Shown here: positions 36,517-44,778 of the stretch, in pieces
Numbering within the stretch: the stretch's first letter is position 1
Layout: every line of letters starts with the position of its first letter
DNA from: Thalassotalea piscium
GTDB lineage: Bacteria > Pseudomonadota > Gammaproteobacteria > Enterobacterales > Alteromonadaceae
Reading direction: 5' to 3'
Length of the DNA stretch: 64,000 nucleotides
NCBI RefSeq assembly: GCF_030295935.1
Contig: NZ_AP027362.1
Coordinates: 1,488,001-1,552,000, forward strand
Program-made: the position numbers and the translations under genes
The notes under the pieces: generated by a model
What the model saw: the letters and a program-made list of their open reading frames with translations, nothing else
Told to the model about the DNA's origin: nothing
Database searches by the model: none

Positions 36517-36829
36517 GGGTCTGTTGATCTTTCAGTTTATAGCTCTGTTGCACTTGAAAAAGATGACAGTCGAGGCACTTAATGTAATGTTTGGTTGTTC
36601 CAAATGCACATTAAGTAACAAAGAGTGACGCTTTTTCAAGGCAACCCAAAGGGCTATGACTATTTTTCAACCTAACATTGTTAAAAATGGTTAAAGTACG
36701 ACTGCACGGATGCAGAAGGTAGAGCGACGCAGGATGCCAAAGCCGAGAATGACTACATTGCACCATTTTCGCCTTGTTATCTTAAAAAATAGTCTATAGC
36801 AGAGGCTAAAATGAAAGATCAACAGACCC
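36517..36829. mobile_element. MITE-like element with GGGTCTGTTGATC ends, abutting gloA
   Basis: 313 bp bounded by perfect inverted repeats of at least 18 bases (GGGTCTGTTGATCTTTCA and complement). It encodes no protein. Left flank TA, right flank TT. Its left end lies at the ribosome-binding site of gloA on the minus strand, and a TATAAA box-like sequence pointing toward gloA lies inside the element near 36537. The remaining stretch to 37200 (about 370 bases) has no gene that I can support. Confidence 0.82.
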
Positions 36830-37203
36830 TTATGTAAATTAACTAGGGTGGGGGAGCCATACTTTCAATTCATCCTGAGTCTTGGTGTATTATAACTCAG
36901 ACTTATGGACGTGTACTGTAGTGTATTTGCCTCAATAATCAAAGTTTGAAACAAGCAAAGTTATTCAATAAGTTATTGTTGCGCACGGTTACCTTGGTTT
37001 ACGGTAATTTATCAAGATGGTAATAGGCATAACCGCCTTTATGTAATGTGATAAGCACTGAATCATTCGCCTTCTGGTATAAAAATGCTTTGAGCGGTAG
37101 TTGGTTTAGCTAAACTGTAAAATAGCCGCAAATGATAAAAATAAATTTATATATTTTTCAGTAATATATAAATTTAAATAAAATTAATTGTTGAACTGAT
37201 TAT

Positions 37204-37222
37204 TAATAAGAATTATTATCAT
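37204..37222 (+). promoter_or_regulatory. Fur-box-like operator upstream of bfd
   Basis: The 19-base AT-rich near-palindrome taataagaattattatcat resembles the Fur consensus (GATAATGATAATCATTATC), about 30 bases before the bfd start. Iron control of bfd by Fur is well established in other gammaproteobacteria, which supports the reading. It was identified by eye without scoring. Confidence 0.7.
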
Positions 37223-37252
37223 CCGCATTAGTAATCAGTTTGAGTAATTTAT

Positions 37253-37447
37253 ATGTTTGTTTGTGTTTGCAACGGCATAACAGATCAACAAATAAAACAA
37301 TTAGTTTCCGAAGGCGGCGTTGGCTCTTTACGAGAATTGAAGCAACACCTGCCATTAGGCAATCAATGTGGTACTTGTATAAAACTTACAGAATCTATTA
37401 TTGATAACACGATTATTGATGAAAGCTTATTTATGCAGGTTGGTTAA
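37253..37447 (+). CDS. bfd: Bfd, bacterioferritin-associated ferredoxin
   Basis: A 64-residue [2Fe-2S] protein with the four ligands in CVCNGIT and NQCGTCIK, the arrangement of the BFD-like helix-turn-helix fold. Bfd docks on bacterioferritin and passes electrons to heme to reduce and release stored iron. It lies about 360 bases ahead of two bacterioferritin genes in the same direction and just after a Fur-box-like site, so low-iron induction is expected. Confidence 0.93.
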   Translation: MFVCVCNGITDQQIKQLVSEGGVGSLRELKQHLPLGNQCGTCIKLTESIIDNTIIDESLFMQVG

Positions 37448-37451
37448 CGTA

Positions 37452-37666
37452 ATACCAACCTCTCTATTCAGGTAATTATTTCTAGAGGTTATAACAATTA
37501 GCTATTGCGTTACTTATTTCATAATTATCGCTACAAGTATTTAATTTGTGTGGACAATGCAACGTATAATTGTTTTAGCACAGCTAATTTGTAAAAATGA
37601 ATGCCTTGTATTCGACTTTTTCCAGTATGCTTCCTTGTATGTAAAGTAGACACGCCCTAATGTAAC
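37452..37666. repeat. Decayed ATACCA element with a MITE remnant
   Basis: It starts ATACCAACCTC like the other copies and keeps blocks such as AATGCCTTGTATTCGAC and TGTAAAGTAGA. These run directly into CACGCCCTAATG, the right end of the TA-flanked MITE. It thus looks like an interrupted copy from which most of the inserted element and part of the outer element have been lost. It fills most of the bfd-bfr gap. Confidence 0.6.
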
Positions 37667-37808
37667 AATTATAAGTTAAGCTATTTCTATCTGTTTCTTA
37701 TATCATAAACACGCTTATCTTAAGGTTTATCCTTTATCGTTTCGCTTTTCTCTCTTATATTCAATATAATACTATATACTACTTATTTATCGAAAAAATG
37801 AGGTTTCA

Positions 37809-38273
37809 ATGAAAGGTAACTCTATTGTTCTTGCAACACTTAATAAAGTGCTTACCAGCGAATTAACATCTATTAATCAGTATTTTCTTCATGCTCGTAT
37901 GTATAAAAACTGGGGTATTAATAATCTCAATGATAAATGTTATAAAAAATCTATTCTTGATATGAAGCAAGCCGACAAAGTAATTGAGCGCATACTCTTT
38001 TTAGAAGGTCTGCCAAATTTACAAAAGCTGTCGCCACTTGCTATTGGTGAGCACACACAGGAAATGATTAGCTGCGACATGGGTTTTCAAACGGCACAAA
38101 TAAATGTGGTACGAGAGGCGATTACAATTTGTGAACAAGAGCAAGACTATGTTAGCCGAGAAATGTTAGATAAAATACTAAATGATGAAGAAGAACACCT
38201 AGACTGGCTAGAAACCCAGCAGTATCAAATTGAACACATTGGTATTGAAAAGTATATTCAATCTCAACTCTAA
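37809..38273 (+). CDS. bfr: Bacterioferritin subunit with heme ligand but altered ferroxidase site
   Basis: 154-residue ferritin-like four-helix protein. Against E. coli Bfr numbering, which it matches without gaps to 130, it keeps the heme-ligand Met52 and Glu18, Glu127 and His130, but has Asp51 for Glu, Gln54 for His and Gln94 for Glu, so three of six ferroxidase ligands are changed. It is expected to bind heme between subunits and to serve electron transfer to the core with Bfd, while the partner gene 27 bases downstream supplies the ferroxidase. The same division of labour is known in other two-gene bacterioferritins. Confidence 0.92.
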   Translation: MKGNSIVLATLNKVLTSELTSINQYFLHARMYKNWGINNLNDKCYKKSILDMKQADKVIERILFLEGLPNLQKLSPLAIGEHTQEMISCDMGFQTAQINVVREAITICEQEQDYVSREMLDKILNDEEEHLDWLETQQYQIEHIGIEKYIQSQL

Positions 38274-38300
38274 TATAATGCATAGTTAAAAGGATAAATT

Positions 38301-38768
38301 ATGAAAGGTAATACGAAAATTATTTCAGCTTTAAATAGTCTACTTGCCTATGAACTAGCGGCAATGGATCAATACTTTATTCATTCTCGTATGTATGAAG
38401 ATTGGGGAATGAGTAAATTATTTGAGCGTATTGATCACGAATTTGACGATGAAAAATTGCATGCATCAATGCTTATACAGCGTATTTTATTTCTTGAAGG
38501 AATACCTGATATGCAAACCCGTACCGGCTTAAGTATTGGCAGTAATGTACCTGAGATGTTACAAAGTGATTTAAATGTAGAATATGCAGTTGCTAAAACA
38601 CTTAGAGAAGCTATTGCTTTATGTGAGCAAGAAAAAGACTATGTGACGCGAGAGATACTAGAGAAGTTACTTGATGATACTGAAGTGGATCACGCCTTTT
38701 GGTTAGAGCAGCAATTAGGCCTAATTAAAACAATTGGCTTAGAAAACTACATTCAATCACAGCTGTAA
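38301..38768 (+). CDS. bfr: Bacterioferritin subunit with intact ferroxidase site but no heme Met
   Basis: 155 residues. It retains all six ferroxidase ligands (Glu18, Glu51, His54, Glu94, and Glu128/His131 after a one-residue insertion in DDTEVDHAFW), but position 52, the heme axial Met, is Lys. It therefore should oxidise Fe(II) but not bind heme in a homodimer. Its ribosome-binding site AAAGGAT and the short gap to the previous gene suggest co-expression and a mixed 24-mer. A terminator follows at 38808. Confidence 0.92.
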   Translation: MKGNTKIISALNSLLAYELAAMDQYFIHSRMYEDWGMSKLFERIDHEFDDEKLHASMLIQRILFLEGIPDMQTRTGLSIGSNVPEMLQSDLNVEYAVAKTLREAIALCEQEKDYVTREILEKLLDDTEVDHAFWLEQQLGLIKTIGLENYIQSQL

Positions 38769-38807
38769 TAACGTAAAGTTTAGCTTTCACGCTAAGAAAG
38801 TCTTATA

Positions 38808-38840
38808 AAGCCGATAGTTAAAAACTGTCGGCTTCTTATT
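38808..38840 (+). terminator. Terminator of the bacterioferritin pair
   Basis: The stem AAGCCGATAGTT / AACTGTCGGCTT (one mismatch pair) is followed by CTTATTTTTT, 40 bases after the second bfr. Confidence 0.88.
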
Positions 38841-38907
38841 TTTTGATCAATATACTTATTTTTAGTACCTCCAGCTCCTTTCAGTTTAAGCTCACTAAAT
38901 CTAGTTA

Positions 38908-39218
38908 ATACCAATTGAAATAACTATTTGACCAATTGAGAGCATCGTCAGGGAAGTTAGAACAAAGTAAATTGATGTGGGTATAGTATTCTCCATCCAA
39001 TCAATTTGTAACGTTATCACTTTTCTGTCGAACTCCCAAGGGCGAGTTTAAAAGGCTTAAACGCAGCATTATTGATTTTGATAAGGTCCCCACATGGAAG
39101 TGGGATGGTGGGGTAACGCAGGAACAGTTAACGTGAATAACCATTATCTGTAATTAGTGCCTTGTCTCTAAGTCTTATAATTCTCTCAGAATGAACAAAT
39201 ATTTTTTTTAATTGGTAT
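38908..39218. repeat. ATACCAATT-bounded non-coding element
   Basis: Bounded by ATACCAATT on the left and AATTGGTAT on the right, about 310 bases, without an ORF. The segment at 39112-39142 (AACGCAGGAACAGTTAACGT core) recurs in inverted orientation and slightly altered at 128-160, showing that internal sequence is also repetitive in this genome. Confidence 0.6.
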
Positions 39219-39349
39219 AACATGTCGTTCGACTTATAAAGCGCACTTTTTATATTAATTCAATGGTGTTTATACCAAAAGATAAGCTATGTTAGCGACT
39301 GCTCTGTTAATTTTAATTATTAACTAAAACAATAAGAGGTAAAGCTTTC

Positions 39350-41422
39350 ATGAATAAGAAATACTTAAACAAGTCTGTGTTGACCTTGGTGATAAGTACA
39401 TTAGTCGTCGGCAATATGGCTATTGCTGATGAAACTGCCAACAATACTTTTACTTTAAAAGATGTATTTAATCTGGAATATGCTGCTAATCCGGTAGTAA
39501 CCCCTGATGGTAAACACGTTGTTTACGAGCGTCGAAGCATGGATATTATGACTGATTCAATGCGTCGCAACTTATGGTCTGTAGCATTAGACGGTAGTAG
39601 TCATTTACCTATTTTATCTGACAGCAAAAACCACTTTAATCCAGTATTTTCATCTGATGGGACAAAGATGGCTTACCTTTCAAGTAAAGAAGGTAAGGTA
39701 CAAGTGTATATAAAACACTTAGCCTCAAAAAGTACGACTCGTGTAACAGATGTTGAAATGAGCCCTAGTAATATGAGCTTTTCGCCTGATGGACAATATT
39801 TGGCTTTTGCAATGTTTACACCAACTAAAGCCAAGCCTTTATTTACTTTAGACTTTAAACCTCAAGGTGCTGAGTGGGCTGATAAACCTCAGTATATTGA
39901 TCAAACCAATTTCCAACGCGACGGCATGGGAATGAACCGACCTGGTAATATGCAAGTGTATATTGTACCAACTATTGGCGGAACACCAAGACAGATCAGC
40001 TCTGGTGCACATGATCACACAGGTTCAATGGTATGGTCTAAAAATGGTCAACAGCTAATTATCTCTGCAAATACTAGAGATGAAGCAGAGTTTGATATGC
40101 TTAACAGCGATCTATTTAGTATCGATATAACTAACCTAAAAGTTACAAAATTAACTGATATGAGCGGACCAGAACACAGCCCTCAAATGAGTGCTAATGG
40201 CAACAAAATAGCTTTTGTTGGCAATGAAGATAATGGCAAGTCAAATCAGCTAAGCCAATTATACGTAATGAACTTAGATGGCTCTAATATTGAAAACCTA
40301 ACAAGTAAATTAGACCGATCAGTTGGCGATATTACATGGGCTGATAACGATAAAGGTTTATATTTTAGTTATGATGATATGGGAAAGAAAAATGTAGCCT
40401 ATGTTAGTTTGTCAGGTAAAATATCAAATATAACAAGCAATTTGGGCGGTACTAGCTTAGGTAGACCTTACACTTCAGGCGATTACGATGTAACACCTAA
40501 TGGTAGTGTTGTTTATACTGCTTCTACTGGTAACCGTCCCGCTGACCTTGCTATCGTGAGTAAGAAGGGGAAAGTAAATCAACTGACAGATCTGAATGGT
40601 GATATTTTTGATCACAAAATAGTAAACAAACCAACATTAATGGAGCTGAAAAGCAGTATAGATGATAGAGCTTTACAAGCTTGGATTGTAACCCCTCCTA
40701 ATTTTGATCCTAAGAAAAAATATCCACTAATTTTAGAAATTCATGGCGGACCACATACCGCGTATGGCCCAAGCTACTCAACTGAGGTACAGTTAATGGC
40801 TGCGGCTGGTTACGTTGTTTTATACGGTAATCCACGTGGTTCTACTTCTCAAGGCGAAGAATTTGCCAATTTAATCGATAAAAATTATCCATCACAAGAC
40901 TATAACGACCTTATGGATATGGTTGATGCCGCAATTGCCAAAGGCTATATAGACAAATCAAACCTGTTTGTCACCGGTGGCTCTGGTGGTGGTACACTAA
41001 CTTCTTGGATAATAGGCAAAACTGATCGTTTTAAAGCGTCGGTTGTTGCTAAACCAGTTATTAATTGGACAAGCATGATAGGTGCCTCTGATATTTATGC
41101 ATTTATGAGCAAATATTGGTTCACCGACTTACCGTGGAACGATTACGAACAATATTGGAAGCGTTCACCATTGTCATTAGTTGGTAATGTAAAAACACCA
41201 ACAATGGTACTAACGGGTGAGTTAGATGTGCGTACACCTATGTCTGAAAGCGAACAGTACTACGGTGCATTACGCTTACAAGGAGTAGAAAGCTCACTGG
41301 TTCGCATTCAAGGTGCTTACCATGGTATTGCCGCTAAACCTTCTAATTTAGCACGAAAAGTGGGTTATATTTTAGCTTGGTTTGATAAGTATAAAGACGG
41401 TAAAGATAGCGAAAATAAGTAA
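39350..41422 (+). CDS. Exported S9-family prolyl oligopeptidase-like peptidase
   Basis: 690 residues with a signal peptide (core LTLVISTLVVGNMA, cleavage near AIADE). Residues about 35-420 form a beta-propeller with WD40/TolB-like repeats (NHFNPVFSSDGTKMAYLS, SPSNMSFSPDGQYLAF, SPQMSANGNKIAFVG). The C-terminal alpha/beta-hydrolase domain has the nucleophile Ser545 in VTGGSGGGTLTSW, Asp in LTGELDVRTP and His in QGAYHGIAA. It is probably a periplasmic dipeptidyl- or acylaminoacyl-peptidase of the S9C group. Single gene with its own terminator. Confidence 0.9.
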   Translation: MNKKYLNKSVLTLVISTLVVGNMAIADETANNTFTLKDVFNLEYAANPVVTPDGKHVVYERRSMDIMTDSMRRNLWSVALDGSSHLPILSDSKNHFNPVFSSDGTKMAYLSSKEGKVQVYIKHLASKSTTRVTDVEMSPSNMSFSPDGQYLAFAMFTPTKAKPLFTLDFKPQGAEWADKPQYIDQTNFQRDGMGMNRPGNMQVYIVPTIGGTPRQISSGAHDHTGSMVWSKNGQQLIISANTRDEAEFDMLNSDLFSIDITNLKVTKLTDMSGPEHSPQMSANGNKIAFVGNEDNGKSNQLSQLYVMNLDGSNIENLTSKLDRSVGDITWADNDKGLYFSYDDMGKKNVAYVSLSGKISNITSNLGGTSLGRPYTSGDYDVTPNGSVVYTASTGNRPADLAIVSKKGKVNQLTDLNGDIFDHKIVNKPTLMELKSSIDDRALQAWIVTPPNFDPKKKYPLILEIHGGPHTAYGPSYSTEVQLMAAAGYVVLYGNPRGSTSQGEEFANLIDKNYPSQDYNDLMDMVDAAIAKGYIDKSNLFVTGGSGGGTLTSWIIGKTDRFKASVVAKPVINWTSMIGASDIYAFMSKYWFTDLPWNDYEQYWKRSPLSLVGNVKTPTMVLTGELDVRTPMSESEQYYGALRLQGVESSLVRIQGAYHGIAAKPSNLARKVGYILAWFDKYKDGKDSENK

Positions 41423-41447
41423 TAGCGAAAACTAGATCTGAAATTTA

Positions 41448-41479
41448 AAGCCTCAATAGCTATTGTAGTATTGAGGCTT
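41448..41479 (+). terminator. Terminator of the S9 peptidase gene
   Basis: The stem AAGCCTCAATA / TATTGAGGCTT around a ten-base loop is followed by ATTGCTTAATTCTT, a weak U-tract. It lies between convergent genes. Confidence 0.75.
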
Positions 41480-41557
41480 ATTGCTTAATTCTTACGAGTT
41501 TACTCAACCTAATAGTCGCATCAATTTTCAATGCTCAAAGCCATGACAGTTCGTGTA

Positions 41558-43504
41558 CTACTTAATATTGTCTTTTAACACATAGATCTCACCATCAAAA
41601 CTTCCCTGAATTGTTAAGCCTTGCCCCGCTAATTCTTTAAGATACTCTATATGCTCTTCTGTGATATGTTGGCCCGGAACCAAAAGCGGAATGCCTGGTG
41701 GATAGGGAGTAACTAAACCGGCACAAATACGGTTGTTACTTTTGCCAATAGGTACAGATTCGCGCTCGCCATAAAAAGCATCGCTTGGAATACAAGCTAG
41801 GTCTATGGCCGGCAAGCTCTCCGGCAAGCGAGAGCGTCTTGTTGAAGCAGAGAGTTTAACCTTACCGCTGTCGAGTTTCTTCAACGCATTGTAAAGACGA
41901 ATTATTTTCGAACGCGTACCACCAAGCGTTAGTAAAACCAAGATAGTGCTGTGCGTGTATTTCTCTATTTCTAGCCCGATTTCATCCAGCAGAAATTTAT
42001 GAATATCTTTTAATGAATAGGGTAATTCGCTAATATCGATCAGAATTTTTAGAGGATCGTGACCCATGTTATCGCCACTAAAGTGCGGAAATATTTTCAT
42101 AAAGTCTTGCTTACCTAACACTTTAATATGCTTGAGCGACGCCATCTGTTGTTTAAATTCATCGACATGGTTTAACAAGGCATTGAGCAACTTATAACCT
42201 TCCATTTCCAATTGCTTTTGGCACACGTCAAGCGACGCTATAAGCTGATACTTTGGTGATGTGCTAGCGTAAATACTGTAAATCTCTCTAAAAAAATCGG
42301 CATCGAAGTCTGGATCGTTTACATGAATATAAGACGCCTGAGAAAACGCTGATACCACTTTATGCGCTGAATGCGTAACATAGTCAGCCCCAGCATGAAT
42401 GGCAGAATAATAGCGTAAGCTAGGGTGAAAAAGAGAGTAAGCAAACCAGGCTTCGTCGATAAACACTTTAATACCATATTTATGGGCAAAATCTACCACT
42501 TGTTTCAGATCGCTAAGTAGACCGTCGTAAGTGCATCCAGTGAGAACAAGTAACTTTGCATCGGTATTCTGTTCGATCGCAAGCTTGGTATCAGCTAAAG
42601 ATGGTGGCGCGAAGATCCCATATTTAGGGTTTAAAATACTCGACAAGTAAATGGGAAAACTGGCTGATTGTAAGATGCCATAATGTACAGATTTATGACA
42701 ATTTCGGTCTATGATCACTTTATCGCCCTTGCGAAGGAGTGTTTGCAAGATAATTTTATTTGAAGTGGATGATCCGTTCGTAACGAAATAGGTACGTTTT
42801 ACCTCAAACGTTGCGGCAGCAGATTCTTGAGCACGGCCAATGGTATTGGTGCTGTCTGACAATGAACCTAACGAATCTACAGAAACTGAAAGATCGCCAA
42901 CGAATACATTGCGGCCATAAAACTGATAAAAGTCTTTAATATAAGGAGAGTTTCTAAAGCTAGAACCACCGCTATGGCCAGGGGTGTGCCACGAATCGTT
43001 CGCTTCGCCAACATAACGGCGATATGCTGTCCAGAATGGGGTTTCAGAGCGGTCATCAAAGTCGTTGATCATATAACCTAAAATGGCTTCTGGATCTGAA
43101 ATTACCTCGTCTTTAAAAAAGAATGACTCGATCTCCTCTGACTCGTTAACTATTTTTAGTCCTTCTGTATCTTCGGCGATAACATAAACTGGCAACTCGA
43201 TACGGATCTTCTTCAACTGCTCGATAAAACGACTATAAATACGTTCGCCAACCTTGTTATTTACATCCCAACTAAGCACCACGGCTTGGATATCACCATC
43301 TTCTTCTACACATTCTAGTGCTTCTTTAAGCTCGATACGTTCAATAATATCGATATCAATATCACTTCGCTCAAAATTAGGTATCGTTTTCGACAGATTC
43401 GTTGAAAGTAATTGTAAAGTGACTGGGTCTTGCTCAATTAACAAGATACGAAGTAAAGGTAACATAGACGTTTTCGCAAAATATTTTATGATGTGCAATA
43501 GCAT
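41558..43504 (-). CDS. Orn/Lys/Arg decarboxylase with receiver-like wing domain
   Basis: About 648 residues from ATG 43504; ATG 43465 (MLPLLRILL) would give 635. The N-terminal wing (about 18-150, LLRILLIEQDPVTLQLL, QAVVLSWDV) has the response-regulator-like fold used by inducible decarboxylases. The PLP core (about 165-520) shows WHTPGHSGGSSFRNSP, YFVTNGSSTSNK, VFIDEAWFAY, and the Schiff-base Lys in THSAHKVVSAFSQ. The C-terminal domain has GLVTPYPPGIPLLVPGQ. The substrate (lysine, arginine or ornithine) is not decided by eye. It is somewhat shorter than E. coli LdcI (715) and has no antiporter gene beside it. Confidence 0.87.
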   Translation of the reverse strand: MLLHIIKYFAKTSMLPLLRILLIEQDPVTLQLLSTNLSKTIPNFERSDIDIDIIERIELKEALECVEEDGDIQAVVLSWDVNNKVGERIYSRFIEQLKKIRIELPVYVIAEDTEGLKIVNESEEIESFFFKDEVISDPEAILGYMINDFDDRSETPFWTAYRRYVGEANDSWHTPGHSGGSSFRNSPYIKDFYQFYGRNVFVGDLSVSVDSLGSLSDSTNTIGRAQESAAATFEVKRTYFVTNGSSTSNKIILQTLLRKGDKVIIDRNCHKSVHYGILQSASFPIYLSSILNPKYGIFAPPSLADTKLAIEQNTDAKLLVLTGCTYDGLLSDLKQVVDFAHKYGIKVFIDEAWFAYSLFHPSLRYYSAIHAGADYVTHSAHKVVSAFSQASYIHVNDPDFDADFFREIYSIYASTSPKYQLIASLDVCQKQLEMEGYKLLNALLNHVDEFKQQMASLKHIKVLGKQDFMKIFPHFSGDNMGHDPLKILIDISELPYSLKDIHKFLLDEIGLEIEKYTHSTILVLLTLGGTRSKIIRLYNALKKLDSGKVKLSASTRRSRLPESLPAIDLACIPSDAFYGERESVPIGKSNNRICAGLVTPYPPGIPLLVPGQHITEEHIEYLKELAGQGLTIQGSFDGEIYVLKDNIK

Positions 43505-43820
43505 AACCAAAGGATTAAGACTTGTGAAATTAATACTTTGAAAATGTTACATTCATTTCGTATATTTCGCTGATACACCCATTCGAATAAAACATTAATA
43601 ACTTCTGGTGATAAAGCAAATGATTTTTTGGTGGAATATGCATCTGATTAAACCTGTGTTAAAGATGAAAACGGATTGATAAAGATTCCAGATAACCACA
43701 AATAAGCTGAACAAAATTTTAATTTCTTATCGCCCAATAACGTAGATGTTTTAAGCTCACCTAGGGAGCTATGGTTTTAGGATTTAGGTTGAAGTTTAAC
43801 AAATTTAAACTGTGTTGTAG

Positions 43821-44303
43821 TCAAGGAGCAAGCTAGTTAATGATAGAGACCACAAGACGACAATCACTGTTATAAATAGTGGAACACCTGAATTAATTCT
43901 TGCTGATTTGTCCGATAAGAAAGTTAAAAGTCTACGAGGAGATTGGGCTTATGGGCGTACTGATGCAACTCATTCAGATTATTTTTATGTTATAGAGCAA
44001 CAAATTGTATCAAACTAATTTAAGCGACATTCGGAACAACTTGATATCCAGCTTGATAAGTTTAACGATACACAGGTTGTACTGCCACAAGAGTTTTATT
44101 TAGTAAATATAGATAACAATACTTTGTATTATGTTCTGGCTGAAAATCATCGTGAATACTTGCACGTTGTACCGCTGGGTAATAAATATTCACGAGCCAA
44201 ATATTTGCTTAACAGCCTTTCTCGATTCGATGTAAGTCAGGGCATTATAATGGTGAGCGATATGGCAAGCCAAGAAGGCGATATTTATCGCACTGTCTAT
44301 TGA
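43821..44303 (+). pseudogene. Broken ORF with an in-frame TAA and no start codon
   Basis: A single frame is open from 43821 to 44303 apart from one TAA at 44016. The first part reads INSGTPELILADLSDKK then DWAYGRTDATHSDYF; after the stop it continues DIQLDKFNDTQVVLPQEFY and LVNIDNNTLYYVLAENH, to a TGA at 44301. No ATG precedes the conserved-looking part. This is most easily explained as a 5'-truncated, nonsense-mutated gene. I do not recognise the family. It lies immediately beside the partial nth copy. Confidence 0.6.
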
Positions 44304-44341
44304 ATCGAATTGTAAATATGAGTGTGAAAGGTTATTCAGTC

Positions 44342-44576
44342 TTATCTTTAAACTCACATAAGTCTTCAATAATACATGCGACACACTTAGGCTTACGAGC
44401 CACGCAGGTGTAACGACCATGTAAAATTAACCAATGGTGTACATCAACCTTAAACTTAGCGGGTACTACTTTAAGTAGTTTTTGTTCTACTAGGTCGACA
44501 TTTTACCCGTGGCCAATTTAGTGCGGTTTGACACTCTAAATATATGCGTGTCTACTGCTATGGTTGGCTAGCCAAA
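44342..44576 (-). pseudogene. nth: Partial, diverged second copy of the nth 3' half
   Basis: Aligns with 47418-47653, the C-terminal part of nth, over about 235 bases in the same orientation. The first about 90 bases (the gene's 3' end, covering the Fe-S cysteine region) differ at only a few positions; the remainder is clearly more diverged and has a one-base deletion near 44500 that breaks the frame. The upstream half of nth is absent. The copy and the intact gene bracket the amidohydrolase and AraC genes. Confidence 0.88.
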
Positions 44577-44778
44577 AGATAATAAAAGTAGATAAGCTCA
44601 ACATTGAAGGTGTAAGTTAAAATATCTTATACTCAATTATATTCTTTATAAGTTAAGAGTTACCTGTTTTAATTAAAACTGTGGGCTATTTAACTTAAAT
44701 AAAAGTAGGTAACTCGCTCGTTAAAATTATTAAACGTAAAATCACTGCGCCACTATATATACAGCCATCTTAATCGCT

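Noticed and set aside
44190-44420. A 76-codon minus-strand frame across the nth fragment
   Set aside because: It runs across the junction of the unknown relic and the nth fragment, in a frame other than that of nth; no protein-like features.
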